DNA of 8,642 bases from positions 1 through 8,642 of the forward strand of contig JALWGP010000301.1 of the NCBI GenBank assembly GCA_027038775.1, in the 5' to 3' direction. The translations under genes and the position numbers were made by a program. The stretch's first letter is position 1. The number at the start of each line of letters is the position of its first letter. This document shows, piece by piece, positions 1 to 7,841 of this stretch. This stretch comes from Sedimenticola sp. (GTDB lineage Bacteria > Pseudomonadota > Gammaproteobacteria > Chromatiales > Chromatiaceae). The notes beneath the pieces are model-generated. The model made no database searches. It was not told the DNA's origin and was given only the letters and a program-made list of their open reading frames with translations.

Positions 1-1
1 C

Positions 2-562
2 CTGGTGCGTGCCTGGCACCGCACCTACGGCCTGCCGGTGCTCGTCACCAACTGCTCCAACAACTACGGCCCCTACCAGTTTCCCGAGAAGCTGATCCCG
101 CTCATGATCCTCAACGCCCGCGCGGGCAGGCCGCTGCCGGTCTACGGGCGGGGCGACCAGGTGCGCGACTGGCTCTACGTGGAGGACCACGTGCGCGCCC
201 TGCTGCGGGTGCTGGATACGGGCCGCGTGGGTGAGACCTACAACATCGGCGGCCACAACGAGAAGACCAACCTGGAGGTGGTGCGGTGCCTCTGCGCCAT
301 CCTCGAGGAGAAGGCGCCGGACAAGCCCGCCGGCGTGGCGCGCTACGAGGATCTCGTCACCCACGTGGCCGACCGCCCCGGCCACGACCTGCGCTACGCC
401 ATCGACGCCGGCCGGATCGAGCGTGAACTGGGCTGGAGGCCCGAGGAGACCTTCGAATCGGGCCTTGCGAAGACGGTGCAGTGGTACCTGGAGAACGACC
501 GCTGGTGCCAGCGGGTGCTCGACGGCAGCTACCGCGGCGAGCGGTTGGGGGTGGTGGCGTGA
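2..562 (+). CDS. rfbB: dTDP-glucose 4,6-dehydratase, C-terminal part (5' end outside window)
   Basis: This is the last 186 residues of the enzyme that converts dTDP-glucose to dTDP-4-keto-6-deoxyglucose, step 2 of dTDP-L-rhamnose synthesis in the cytoplasm. The frame is open from base 2; the first ATG-like start, at base 5, is internal. The fragment carries family hallmarks: [15 protein letters not shown] near its start, then [24 protein letters not shown] and [14 protein letters not shown]. It aligns by eye almost without gaps to enterobacterial RmlB. The Rossmann nucleotide-binding motif and the catalytic Tyr-x-x-x-Lys lie upstream of the window, so the activity of this copy cannot be fully judged. 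The usual length is about 350 residues, so a little over half is present. Its TGA (560-562) overlaps the GTG of rfbA, which implies coupled translation. Identification is very secure. Confidence 0.97.
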   Translation: MVRAWHRTYGLPVLVTNCSNNYGPYQFPEKLIPLMILNARAGRPLPVYGRGDQVRDWLYVEDHVRALLRVLDTGRVGETYNIGGHNEKTNLEVVRCLCAILEEKAPDKPAGVARYEDLVTHVADRPGHDLRYAIDAGRIERELGWRPEETFESGLAKTVQWYLENDRWCQRVLDGSYRGERLGVVA

Positions 563-1434
563 AGGGGATCATCCTCGCCGGCGGTTCGGGCACGCGGCTC
601 TACCCGGCCACCCTGGGCGTCTCCAAGCAGCTGCTGCCGGTCTACGACAAGCCCATGATCTACTACCCGCTGAGTACCCTGATGCTGGCGGGCATCCGCG
701 AGATCCTGGTGATCTCCACGCCGCGGGACACGCCGCTGTTCGAGCAGCTCCTGGGCGATGGCAGCCGGTGGGGGCTGGAGATCGGCTACGCAGTGCAGCC
801 TGAACCCAAGGGGTTGGCCCAGGCCTTTCTCATCGGCGAGGCCTTCATCGGGGACGACTGCTGCGCCCTGGTGCTGGGGGACAACCTCTTCTACGGTCAC
901 GATTTCGTGCCCGCCCTGCGCCGGGCAGCGGAAAAGGAGAGGGGCGCCACCATCTTCGCCTACCCGGTGCAGGATCCCGAGCGCTACGGCGTGGTGGAGT
1001 TCGACGAACAGTTCCGGGTGCTCAGCATCGAGGAGAAGCCGGAGCGGCCCCGTTCCCGCTATGCCGTCACCGGGCTCTATTTCTACGACGAGCAGGTGGT
1101 GGAGATCGCCCGTGCCATCCGCCCCTCGGCGCGGGGCGAGCTCGAGATCACCGATGTGAACCGCCACTATCTCGAGCGTGGTGCGCTCGAGGTGGAGATC
1201 CTCGGCCGCGGCATGGCCTGGCTCGATACCGGCACCCACGAGTCCCTGCTGGACGCCGCCCAGTTCATCCAGACCCTGGAGACGCGGCAGGGACTCAAGA
1301 TCTGCTGCCCCGAGGAGATCGCCTGGCGCCAGGGCTGGATCGGTGACGAAGCGCTGGAAAGGCTGGCGGCGGGGCTGGACAACAGCGGCTACGGCCGTTA
1401 CCTGCTGGAGATCCTGGAGGAGAAGATCCTGTGA
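559..1434 (+). CDS. rfbA: Glucose-1-phosphate thymidylyltransferase
   Basis: It joins glucose-1-phosphate and dTTP to give dTDP-glucose, the first and normally feedback-controlled step of the rhamnose pathway. The product is 291 residues, the usual RmlA length. The nucleotide-binding loop GGSGTRLYP is at residues 8-16, followed by [16 protein letters not shown] (22-37). The LGDN motif at 106-109 has the metal-binding Asp108, and [13 protein letters not shown] carries the second metal Asp at about 223. I chose GTG at 559 because [13 protein letters not shown] is the canonical family N-terminus; the frame is open further upstream, but that sequence is rfbB in another frame. The start overlaps the rfbB stop as GTGA, and a G-run at 547-551 may act as a weak ribosome site. 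No key residue is missing. Identification is very secure. Confidence 0.97.
   Translation: MKGIILAGGSGTRLYPATLGVSKQLLPVYDKPMIYYPLSTLMLAGIREILVISTPRDTPLFEQLLGDGSRWGLEIGYAVQPEPKGLAQAFLIGEAFIGDDCCALVLGDNLFYGHDFVPALRRAAEKERGATIFAYPVQDPERYGVVEFDEQFRVLSIEEKPERPRSRYAVTGLYFYDEQVVEIARAIRPSARGELEITDVNRHYLERGALEVEILGRGMAWLDTGTHESLLDAAQFIQTLETRQGLKICCPEEIAWRQGWIGDEALERLAAGLDNSGYGRYLLEILEEKIL
1418..1422 (+). promoter_or_regulatory. Ribosome binding site for rfbC
   Basis: AGGAG lies inside the last codons of rfbA, 8 bases before the GTG at 1431. It is one of the clearest Shine-Dalgarno sites in the window. It supports the GTG start, which overlaps the rfbA stop codon. Confidence 0.7.
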
Positions 1435-1991
1435 AGGTGCTGGAGACCGAGATTCCCGGGGTGCTCCTGGTCGAACCCGAACTCCATGGCGACCGGCGCG
1501 GCTGGTTCATGGAGAGCTGGCAGGCGCGGCGCTACGCCGAGGCGGGCATTCCGGCTGCGTTCGTGCAGGACAACCTGGCGCTCTCGGGCCACGGCGTGCT
1601 GCGCGGCCTCCACCTGCAGCACCCCCACAGCCAGGGCAAGCTGGTGCAGGTGCTCCTCGGCGAGGTGTTCGACGTGGCGGTGGACGTGCGCCGCGGCTCG
1701 CCCACCTTCGGCCGCTGGGTGGGAGCGCTGCTGTCGGCGGAGAACCGCCGCCAGCTCTGGGTGCCGCCGGGCTTCGCCCACGGCTACCTGGTGACCAGTG
1801 AGAAGGCGTTGTTCAGCTACAAGTGCACCAACTACTACCGCCCCGAGGCGGAGTTGGGCATCCGCTGGGACGACCCGGAGATCGCCATCGACTGGCCGGT
1901 GGTGGGGCCGCCGCTGCTCTCCGCCAGGGACGAGGCGGCGCCCCTCCTCGGAGAGGTGCCGCCCGGGCGGCTGCCGGAGTTCACCGGGTGA
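1431..1991 (+). CDS. rfbC: dTDP-4-dehydrorhamnose 3,5-epimerase
   Basis: It epimerises C3 and C5 of dTDP-4-keto-6-deoxyglucose to give dTDP-4-keto-L-rhamnose. The product is 186 residues, typical for this single-domain cupin enzyme. Family motifs run in order: [10 protein letters not shown] (20-29), FVQDN (44-48), GVLRGLHLQ (55-63) with catalytic His61, [26 protein letters not shown] starting at 69, the PPGFAHGY segment (112-119), and YKCTNYY (130-136), whose Tyr130 probably serves as the acid. The Leu after the catalytic His replaces the commoner Tyr of RGLHYQ, a mild variation. The GTG start gives the expected N-terminus ([16 protein letters not shown]), overlaps the rfbA stop as GTGA and has a good AGGAG upstream. 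Its own stop overlaps rfbD. Identification is very secure. Confidence 0.97.
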   Translation: MKVLETEIPGVLLVEPELHGDRRGWFMESWQARRYAEAGIPAAFVQDNLALSGHGVLRGLHLQHPHSQGKLVQVLLGEVFDVAVDVRRGSPTFGRWVGALLSAENRRQLWVPPGFAHGYLVTSEKALFSYKCTNYYRPEAELGIRWDDPEIAIDWPVVGPPLLSARDEAAPLLGEVPPGRLPEFTG

Positions 1992-2896
1992 GCGGCACCC
2001 GCCCCGTCCTATTGCTGTTCGGTGCTGCGGGGCAGGTGGGGTGGGAGCTGCGCCGCACGCTCTCCCCCCTGGGCCGGGTGGAGACCGCGGGACAGGGCAG
2101 GGTGCAGCATCCGGTGGATCTTGCCGATCCCGCCGGGCTGGAAGCGCTGGTGAAACAGGTGCGTCCGTCGCTCATGGTGAATGCCGCCGCCTACACCGCC
2201 GTGGACCGGGCCGAGTCCGAGCCTGAACCGGCCCGGCGCGTCAACGCCGAGGCGGTGGGCCTGATGGGCCGGCTGGGTGCGGAGCTGGGCTGTCCCGTGC
2301 TCCACTATTCCACCGACTACGTCTTCTCCGGCGCGGGAAACCGCCCTTGGCGGGAGGAGGATCCCGCGGAGCCGCTGAGTGTCTACGGGCGTACCAAGCT
2401 GGAGGGGGAACGGCTGCTGGCCGCCTCCGGCGTGGACCACCTGGTGCTGCGCCTGGCCTGGGTCTACGGCGTGCGGGGGCGCAACTTCCTGCGCACCATG
2501 CAACGGCTGATGGCAGAGCGCGAGGAGGTCGGCGTGGTGGCGGACCAGGTGGGAGCGCCCACCTGGGCACGGCAGATCGCCGAGGCGACGGCCCAGGTCC
2601 TCGCCCAGTGCCGCACGGCGGAGGGGGGCTTTCGCTTCGGCGGGCGCGGCGGCATCCACCACCTCACCGCCGCGGGGGAGGCGAGCTGGTACGAGTTCGC
2701 CTGCGCCATCCGCGACGGCCTGGGCCTGGCCTGCGAGGTACGCCCCATTGCCACCATCGACTATCCCGCGCCCGCTGCCCGTCCCGCGTGGTCGGTGCTC
2801 GACAACGGCAGGCTGTGGCGCGAGTTCGGGGTGGCCCTGCCCCACTGGCGGGAGGGGCTGGCGCTCTGCCTGGAGGAGCTGCGCGAGGCGTCGTGA
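1988..2896 (+). CDS. rfbD: dTDP-4-dehydrorhamnose reductase
   Basis: It carries out the last step of dTDP-L-rhamnose synthesis, NAD(P)H-dependent reduction of the 4-keto group. The product is 302 residues, normal for RmlD, an extended short-chain dehydrogenase. The N-terminal strand VLLLFGAAGQVG has the dinucleotide motif GxxGxxG at 12-18. NAAAYTAVDRAE, HYSTDYVFSG (106-115) and the catalytic Tyr133-x-x-x-Lys137 (YGRTK) follow. The C-terminal half contains RPAWSVLDNGRLW, matching the RP-x-x-S-x-L segment of the family. The GTG start at 1988 is preferred because GGAG at 1976-1979 sits 8 bases upstream and the protein then begins just before the Rossmann strand. The open frame further upstream is an rfbC shadow. 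Its TGA overlaps the next gene's GTG. Identification is very secure. Confidence 0.96.
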   Translation: MSGTRPVLLLFGAAGQVGWELRRTLSPLGRVETAGQGRVQHPVDLADPAGLEALVKQVRPSLMVNAAAYTAVDRAESEPEPARRVNAEAVGLMGRLGAELGCPVLHYSTDYVFSGAGNRPWREEDPAEPLSVYGRTKLEGERLLAASGVDHLVLRLAWVYGVRGRNFLRTMQRLMAEREEVGVVADQVGAPTWARQIAEATAQVLAQCRTAEGGFRFGGRGGIHHLTAAGEASWYEFACAIRDGLGLACEVRPIATIDYPAPAARPAWSVLDNGRLWREFGVALPHWREGLALCLEELREAS

Positions 2897-3825
2897 AGAG
2901 AGGATCCACCGGCCCCCTCTGGCACCCCCGCCACTGGCCCGCCTGGATCGCGGTGGGCTGCATGCGCCTGCTGGGGTGGCTGCCCTATGCCTGGGTGTTG
3001 CGTCTCGGCCCGCCCCTCGGAAGGCTCTACGCCCTGGTGATGCCGCGGCGGCGGGAGATCGCGCGCATCAACATCGATCTCTGCTTCCCCGAGAAGAGCG
3101 AGGCGTGGCGCAGGGATCTGCTGAAGCGCCAGTTCGACAACCTGGGCACCGCCTTCCTGGAAGTGCCCTTCGCCTGGTGGGCGTCGCGTCGCCGCTGCGA
3201 GGAGCAGCCCGGCGGTTTCGGCGAGATCCACGGCCTGGAGCACCTGGAGGCGGCCATGGCCCGTGGCAAGGGGGTGCTGCTGCTCTCGGCACATTTCAAC
3301 AGTCCGGAGCTGAGCGGCCGCCTGCTGGGAAGCAGGATTCCCTTCGTGGCGCTCTACCGCAAGGCCAACAACCCGGTGATGGATTGGGTGATGCGGCGCG
3401 CCCGCGGGCGGCTGCTGGAGCAGGTGGAACGGCGCGACGTGCGCGGCCTGCTGCGTGTCCTGAAGCAGGGCAAGGTGGTGTGGTATGCTGTGGACCAGAA
3501 CAGTTCCCGCCGTGAAGCCGTCTTCGTGGACTTCTTTGGTATCCCCGCCTCCACCAATGCCGCCACCGCCAAGCTGGCTCGCATGACCGGTGCCGCCGTG
3601 GTGCCTTTCCGCGCCGTGCGCCGCACGGACGGCAGCGGCTACGACCTCTACCTGGCGCCGGCCTGGGAGGACTTCCCCAGTGATGACCTGGAGGCGGACA
3701 CCCTGCGCGTGAACCGGATGGTGGAGCAGTGGGTGCGGCAGACGCCGGAGCAGTATCTCTGGATCCACCGCCGCTTCCGCACCCGCCCCAACCGTTCCGA
3801 TCCGAAGATCTACCCGGTGAAATAG
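2893..3825 (+). CDS. lpxL: Lipid A late acyltransferase, LpxL/HtrB type
   Basis: This is predicted to move an acyl chain (lauroyl in E. coli) from acyl-ACP onto Kdo2-lipid IVA at the cytoplasmic face of the inner membrane. The product is 310 residues, the usual size. A hydrophobic anchor at about 16-36 follows the typical opening LWHPRHWPAW. The catalytic dyad HxxxxE is His134/Glu139 in AHFNSPELSGRLLG, corresponding to His132/Glu137 of E. coli LpxL. YRKANNPVMDW, VVWYAVDQNSS, FVDFFGIPASTNAATAKLARMTGAAVVPF and the closing PEQYLWIHRRFRTRP match the family throughout. It resembles LpxL more than LpxM, whose sequence around the dyad differs. Chain length and acylated position cannot be read from sequence. 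The GTG start overlaps the rfbD stop, and the TAG abuts the msbA ATG. Linkage to MsbA fits its job of completing lipid A before export. Confidence 0.92.
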   Translation: MKRGSTGPLWHPRHWPAWIAVGCMRLLGWLPYAWVLRLGPPLGRLYALVMPRRREIARINIDLCFPEKSEAWRRDLLKRQFDNLGTAFLEVPFAWWASRRRCEEQPGGFGEIHGLEHLEAAMARGKGVLLLSAHFNSPELSGRLLGSRIPFVALYRKANNPVMDWVMRRARGRLLEQVERRDVRGLLRVLKQGKVVWYAVDQNSSRREAVFVDFFGIPASTNAATAKLARMTGAAVVPFRAVRRTDGSGYDLYLAPAWEDFPSDDLEADTLRVNRMVEQWVRQTPEQYLWIHRRFRTRPNRSDPKIYPVK

Positions 3826-5577
<1,752 letters not shown>

Positions 5578-5578
5578 C

Positions 5579-5583
5579 GGGGA
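5579..5583 (+). promoter_or_regulatory. Possible ribosome binding site for the methyltransferase gene
   Basis: GGGGA lies just after the msbA stop, 4 bases before the ATG at 5588. It is weak but helps choose that ATG over a TTG at 5564, which would overlap msbA by 14 bases and has no site of its own. Confidence 0.4.
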
Positions 5584-5587
5584 TTTC

Positions 5588-6301
5588 ATGAACGAACCGC
5601 GTGATTCACGGAACAAAGAGGAAGAGGGGGAACTGTTTTTTTCCTCCCTCTACACACCGGAGCAGGCCCGGCGCTATTTCTACAAGCACCAGGAAAGTTT
5701 CGGCCGGCGGCTGTCGGACCGGGTGGAGAAGCGGATGGTGCGCAAGGCGCTGCGGCTGGCCGGGAAGCCGGCCTCGGTACTCGACCTGCCGTGCGGCACC
5801 GGCCGCTTCTGGCCGCTGCTCCTCGAGCGCGGCGAGCGGCGGGTGCTGGCGGGGGATTACAGTGGCGGAATGCTGGAGATCGCGCGCAGGTTTCAACCGC
5901 CCGAACTGCAGCAGAAGGTGCAGTTGCTCCAGACCTCGGCCTTCCGCATCGCCCTGGCGCCGGACGCGGTGGACAGCATCCTCTGCATCCGTCTGTTTCA
6001 CCACATCGGCGAGAGGAAGGACCGGCTGCGGATCCTGCGCGAGTTCCACCGTGTCACCCGTGACACCGTCTGCCTCTCCCTGTGGCTGGACGACAGCCGC
6101 CAGGGGCGCCGCCGCCGGCGTCTCGAGCAGGAGCGGGCACAGGGCGTCCGGGCCTATCGTCGCGGCTACCAGGACCGCTTCGTGCAGTCGCCGGAAGTGG
6201 TGGAGGCGGAGTTCGAAGAGGCGGGCTTCGAGATCCTGGCCAGGGTGCGGATGCTGCCCGGCTGGTCGATCTGGAGTACCTATGTGCTGAAGAAGAGATG
6301 A
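5588..6301 (+). CDS. Class I SAM-dependent methyltransferase, substrate unknown
   Basis: A 237-residue, probably cytoplasmic protein with a Rossmann-like methyltransferase fold. The glycine-rich SAM-binding motif I reads VLDLPCGTGRF at 64-74. The acidic residue after strand 2 is Asp90 in AGDYSGGMLEIAR. A motif IV-like VDSILCIRLFHHI follows, then LREFHRVTRDTVCLSLW. The C-terminus has an Arg-rich stretch (RRRRRLEQER) and ends without a membrane segment. The N-terminus is charged and polar (EEEGEL) and then reads LYTPEQARRYFYKHQ, which may be family-specific. No signal peptide is seen. The ATG at 5588 is 10 bases after msbA; the stop overlaps the kinase-like gene as ATGA. Context suggests methylation of an LPS sugar or precursor, but lipid, small-molecule or protein substrates are equally open. 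Fold assignment is firm; function is not. Confidence 0.85.
   Translation: MNEPRDSRNKEEEGELFFSSLYTPEQARRYFYKHQESFGRRLSDRVEKRMVRKALRLAGKPASVLDLPCGTGRFWPLLLERGERRVLAGDYSGGMLEIARRFQPPELQQKVQLLQTSAFRIALAPDAVDSILCIRLFHHIGERKDRLRILREFHRVTRDTVCLSLWLDDSRQGRRRRRLEQERAQGVRAYRRGYQDRFVQSPEVVEAEFEEAGFEILARVRMLPGWSIWSTYVLKKR
5624..5650 (+). other. Imperfect hairpin with T7 tract in early methyltransferase codons
   Basis: GAGGGGGAA (5624-5632) can pair with TTCCTCCCTC (5641-5650) with one bulged base, across a T-rich loop containing a run of seven T (5636-5642). The T run lies in the loop and 3' arm, not after the stem, so this is not a normal intrinsic terminator. It may be chance arising from Glu/Gly codons followed by Phe/Ser codons. 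Confidence 0.25.
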
Positions 6302-6984
6302 GCCACAGGCTGGATGCCGGAGAGTATGCGCGCCTGGTGGCCGGCGGCCGGGTGCTGGAGCGGGACGGCCATGGAGTCAAGGTCTGGTGGTTGCCCGGCG
6401 ACCGCATCCTCAAGCTGTTTCGCGTCAAGCGATGGTTCACCTCCGCCCGCCTGCGCCCCTACCATGTCCGCTTCGCGCGCAATGCGGCCCGGCTCGCTCG
6501 GCTCGGCGTGCCTGTGCCACGGGTGGAGCAGCTCTGCCGCATTCCCCACCTGAAGCGGCAGGGGGTCGTGTACCGGATGCTTCCCGGGCGCACGCTCTCC
6601 GACCTGCTGGCGCCGGAGCCGCCCCTGGAGCTGCTGGAACGGCTGGCCGCTTTCCTGGCGGAGCTGCACCAGGAGGGCGTCTATTTTCGCTCCGTGCACC
6701 CGGGCAATGTATTATTGTGCGAGGACGGTCGGCTGGGACTCATCGACCTGCAGGATGTGCGTTTCCGCCGCCGACCGCTGAACGCGGGAGAGAGGGCGCG
6801 GAACATCCGGCACCTGTTCGCCGGGGGACGGCACGGGGCGTCCTTGCGGCGGTGGGGATTGGAACCCTTTCTGGAACTGTACCTCCGGGCCCTGCCCTGG
6901 GACGAGGGGCGGCGCAGGCGGTTGCGGCAGCGCCTGCTGCGCCACCGTGCGTTGCAATCATTGATCACGAGGGAGAAATCATGA
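6298..6984 (+). CDS. LPS-kinase-like (toluene-tolerance-type) protein with altered HRD motif
   Basis: A 228-residue cytoplasmic protein with a small protein-kinase-like fold, as in LPS core kinases of the InaA/WaaP group. Visible elements are the beta-3 lysine candidate Lys39 (DRILKLFR), the hinge-side stretch YRMLPGRTLSDLL, the catalytic-loop equivalent YFRSVHPGNVLL (129-140) and the metal Asp150 in LIDLQD where kinases have DFG. Asn137 and Asp150 are kept, but the usual His-Arg-Asp reads Phe130-Arg131-Ser132, so the canonical catalytic Asp is missing. From memory, related proteins annotated as 'toluene tolerance protein' also have a YFRS sequence here, so this is probably a family trait rather than a mutation. 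Both junctions are ATGA overlaps. An LPS core or Kdo/heptose phosphotransferase role is plausible from context; a non-catalytic role is also possible. Confidence 0.75.
   Translation: MSHRLDAGEYARLVAGGRVLERDGHGVKVWWLPGDRILKLFRVKRWFTSARLRPYHVRFARNAARLARLGVPVPRVEQLCRIPHLKRQGVVYRMLPGRTLSDLLAPEPPLELLERLAAFLAELHQEGVYFRSVHPGNVLLCEDGRLGLIDLQDVRFRRRPLNAGERARNIRHLFAGGRHGASLRRWGLEPFLELYLRALPWDEGRRRRLRQRLLRHRALQSLITREKS
6969..6975 (+). promoter_or_regulatory. Ribosome binding site for the beta-barrel gene
   Basis: GAGGGAG lies inside the last codons of the kinase-like gene, ending 5 bases before the ATG at 6981. It is a strong, well-spaced site. It fixes the start to give a protein beginning with a signal peptide. 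Confidence 0.75.
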
Positions 6985-7838
6985 AAAGAATGGGAACGTT
7001 GGCACCGATGCTCATCTGGGCCGCCTGCCAGGTCCAGCCGGCGCTTGCCCGGGAACCGGAACCCATGCGCACGAGCCAGGCCGCCGTGGGCAGCGGCGCC
7101 GAGGTCCGCCTCTGGTACGAGGCTTTCAATGGCGTCGAACTCGACGAAGCGGAAGAGTTCGACGGCTGGAGCGCCACGGCGGAGGCGTCCGTCTCCTTTG
7201 GGGAGCGGTACCGGCTGCGTCTCACCTACCCCTTCAAGACCGACGGCGATGCCGTCATCAAGGAGGGCCAGGGGTATCCCCCGGATACCGATATCACCAT
7301 CGAGGGCAACGGCGGCGTATACGATTTCCTGACGTTCACCTTCGAGCACCAGCTCTTCTTCGCCGCGGACCGGGGCTACAACCTGGGATACTACCTGGGC
7401 GGTGGCACGAAAGCCGATCGTCTGGATACCACCAAGTACAACCCGGAAGATGGCCGTTATGACTTCTTCAACCACACCGGCAGCGTCTTCCACGGCGGGG
7501 TGAAGTTCGACCGGGTGCACGGCTTCGGCCGTGTGCTGGCCAACGCCGGCATTCGGTACTACTGGAGTTCGGACGACATCTATCCCGGCGGCAACAAGGA
7601 CTCTTTCCTGGCCGTCGACCTCCGGGGTGCCGTGGTCTTCCAGCCCTGGGGACCGGTGCACCCGGTCGTGGAGCTCACCTACCTGGGGGATTTGTCCGAC
7701 TTCAACCAGCTCACCCTGCTTCCGGAGCTTCTATGGTCCGTGGGTGATCACGTCGATCTCAAGGCGGGTGCCACCATCGGCCTGGGCGGCACCGGCAGCC
7801 AGTACGGTGGCCAGGCCGAGATCGCGGTGCATTTCTGA
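6981..7838 (+). CDS. Predicted outer-membrane beta-barrel protein, function unknown
   Basis: A 285-residue secreted protein. A signal peptide is clear: MKRMG, a hydrophobic core (TLAPMLIWAACQV), then a likely cleavage after ALA at residue 23. The mature part has no helical membrane segment. It is made of alternating polar/hydrophobic stretches rich in Tyr, Phe and Gly, such as RYRLRLTYPF, FLTFTFEHQLFF, YNLGYYLGGG and VHPVVELTYLG. It ends in Phe (IAVHF), the C-terminal signature of proteins inserted by the BAM machinery. About 10-12 strands would fit the length. The closing pattern (LLPELLWSVGDHVDLKAGATIGLGG) is like that of small 'transporter'/phenol-degradation-type barrels (PF13557), a weak impression only. 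I see no catalytic pattern typical of the lipid A deacylase or palmitoyltransferase barrels PagL, LpxR or PagP. Third positions are less GC-biased than in flanking genes. Its place suggests an LPS-related or envelope role. Confidence 0.78.
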   Translation: MKRMGTLAPMLIWAACQVQPALAREPEPMRTSQAAVGSGAEVRLWYEAFNGVELDEAEEFDGWSATAEASVSFGERYRLRLTYPFKTDGDAVIKEGQGYPPDTDITIEGNGGVYDFLTFTFEHQLFFAADRGYNLGYYLGGGTKADRLDTTKYNPEDGRYDFFNHTGSVFHGGVKFDRVHGFGRVLANAGIRYYWSSDDIYPGGNKDSFLAVDLRGAVVFQPWGPVHPVVELTYLGDLSDFNQLTLLPELLWSVGDHVDLKAGATIGLGGTGSQYGGQAEIAVHF

Positions 7839-7841
7839 CCC

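Noticed and set aside
2009..2845. Minus-strand open frame opposite rfbD
   Set aside because: Low-complexity His/Gly/Ala-rich translation with no motif; it mirrors the codon positions of rfbD.
5624..5650. Intrinsic terminator after msbA
   Set aside because: The T run falls in the loop and 3' arm instead of following the stem, and the site is inside a coding frame that continues intact.
6710..6715. TATTAT as a -10 promoter element within the kinase-like gene
   Set aside because: No -35-like hexamer lies at a proper distance upstream, and the site is about 265 bases before the next gene. A single AT-rich hexamer is not enough.
7014..7028. Possible lipoprotein signal (Cys16 in WAAC) in the barrel protein
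   Set aside because: The -3 position is Trp rather than Leu or a similar residue, so the lipobox is poor. Cleavage after ALA at residue 23 and the barrel pattern fit a standard signal peptidase I substrate.
6681..7661. Minus-strand open frame opposite the kinase-like and barrel genes
   Set aside because: It crosses the ATGA junction of two supported genes and shows no domain; it is a shadow frame.
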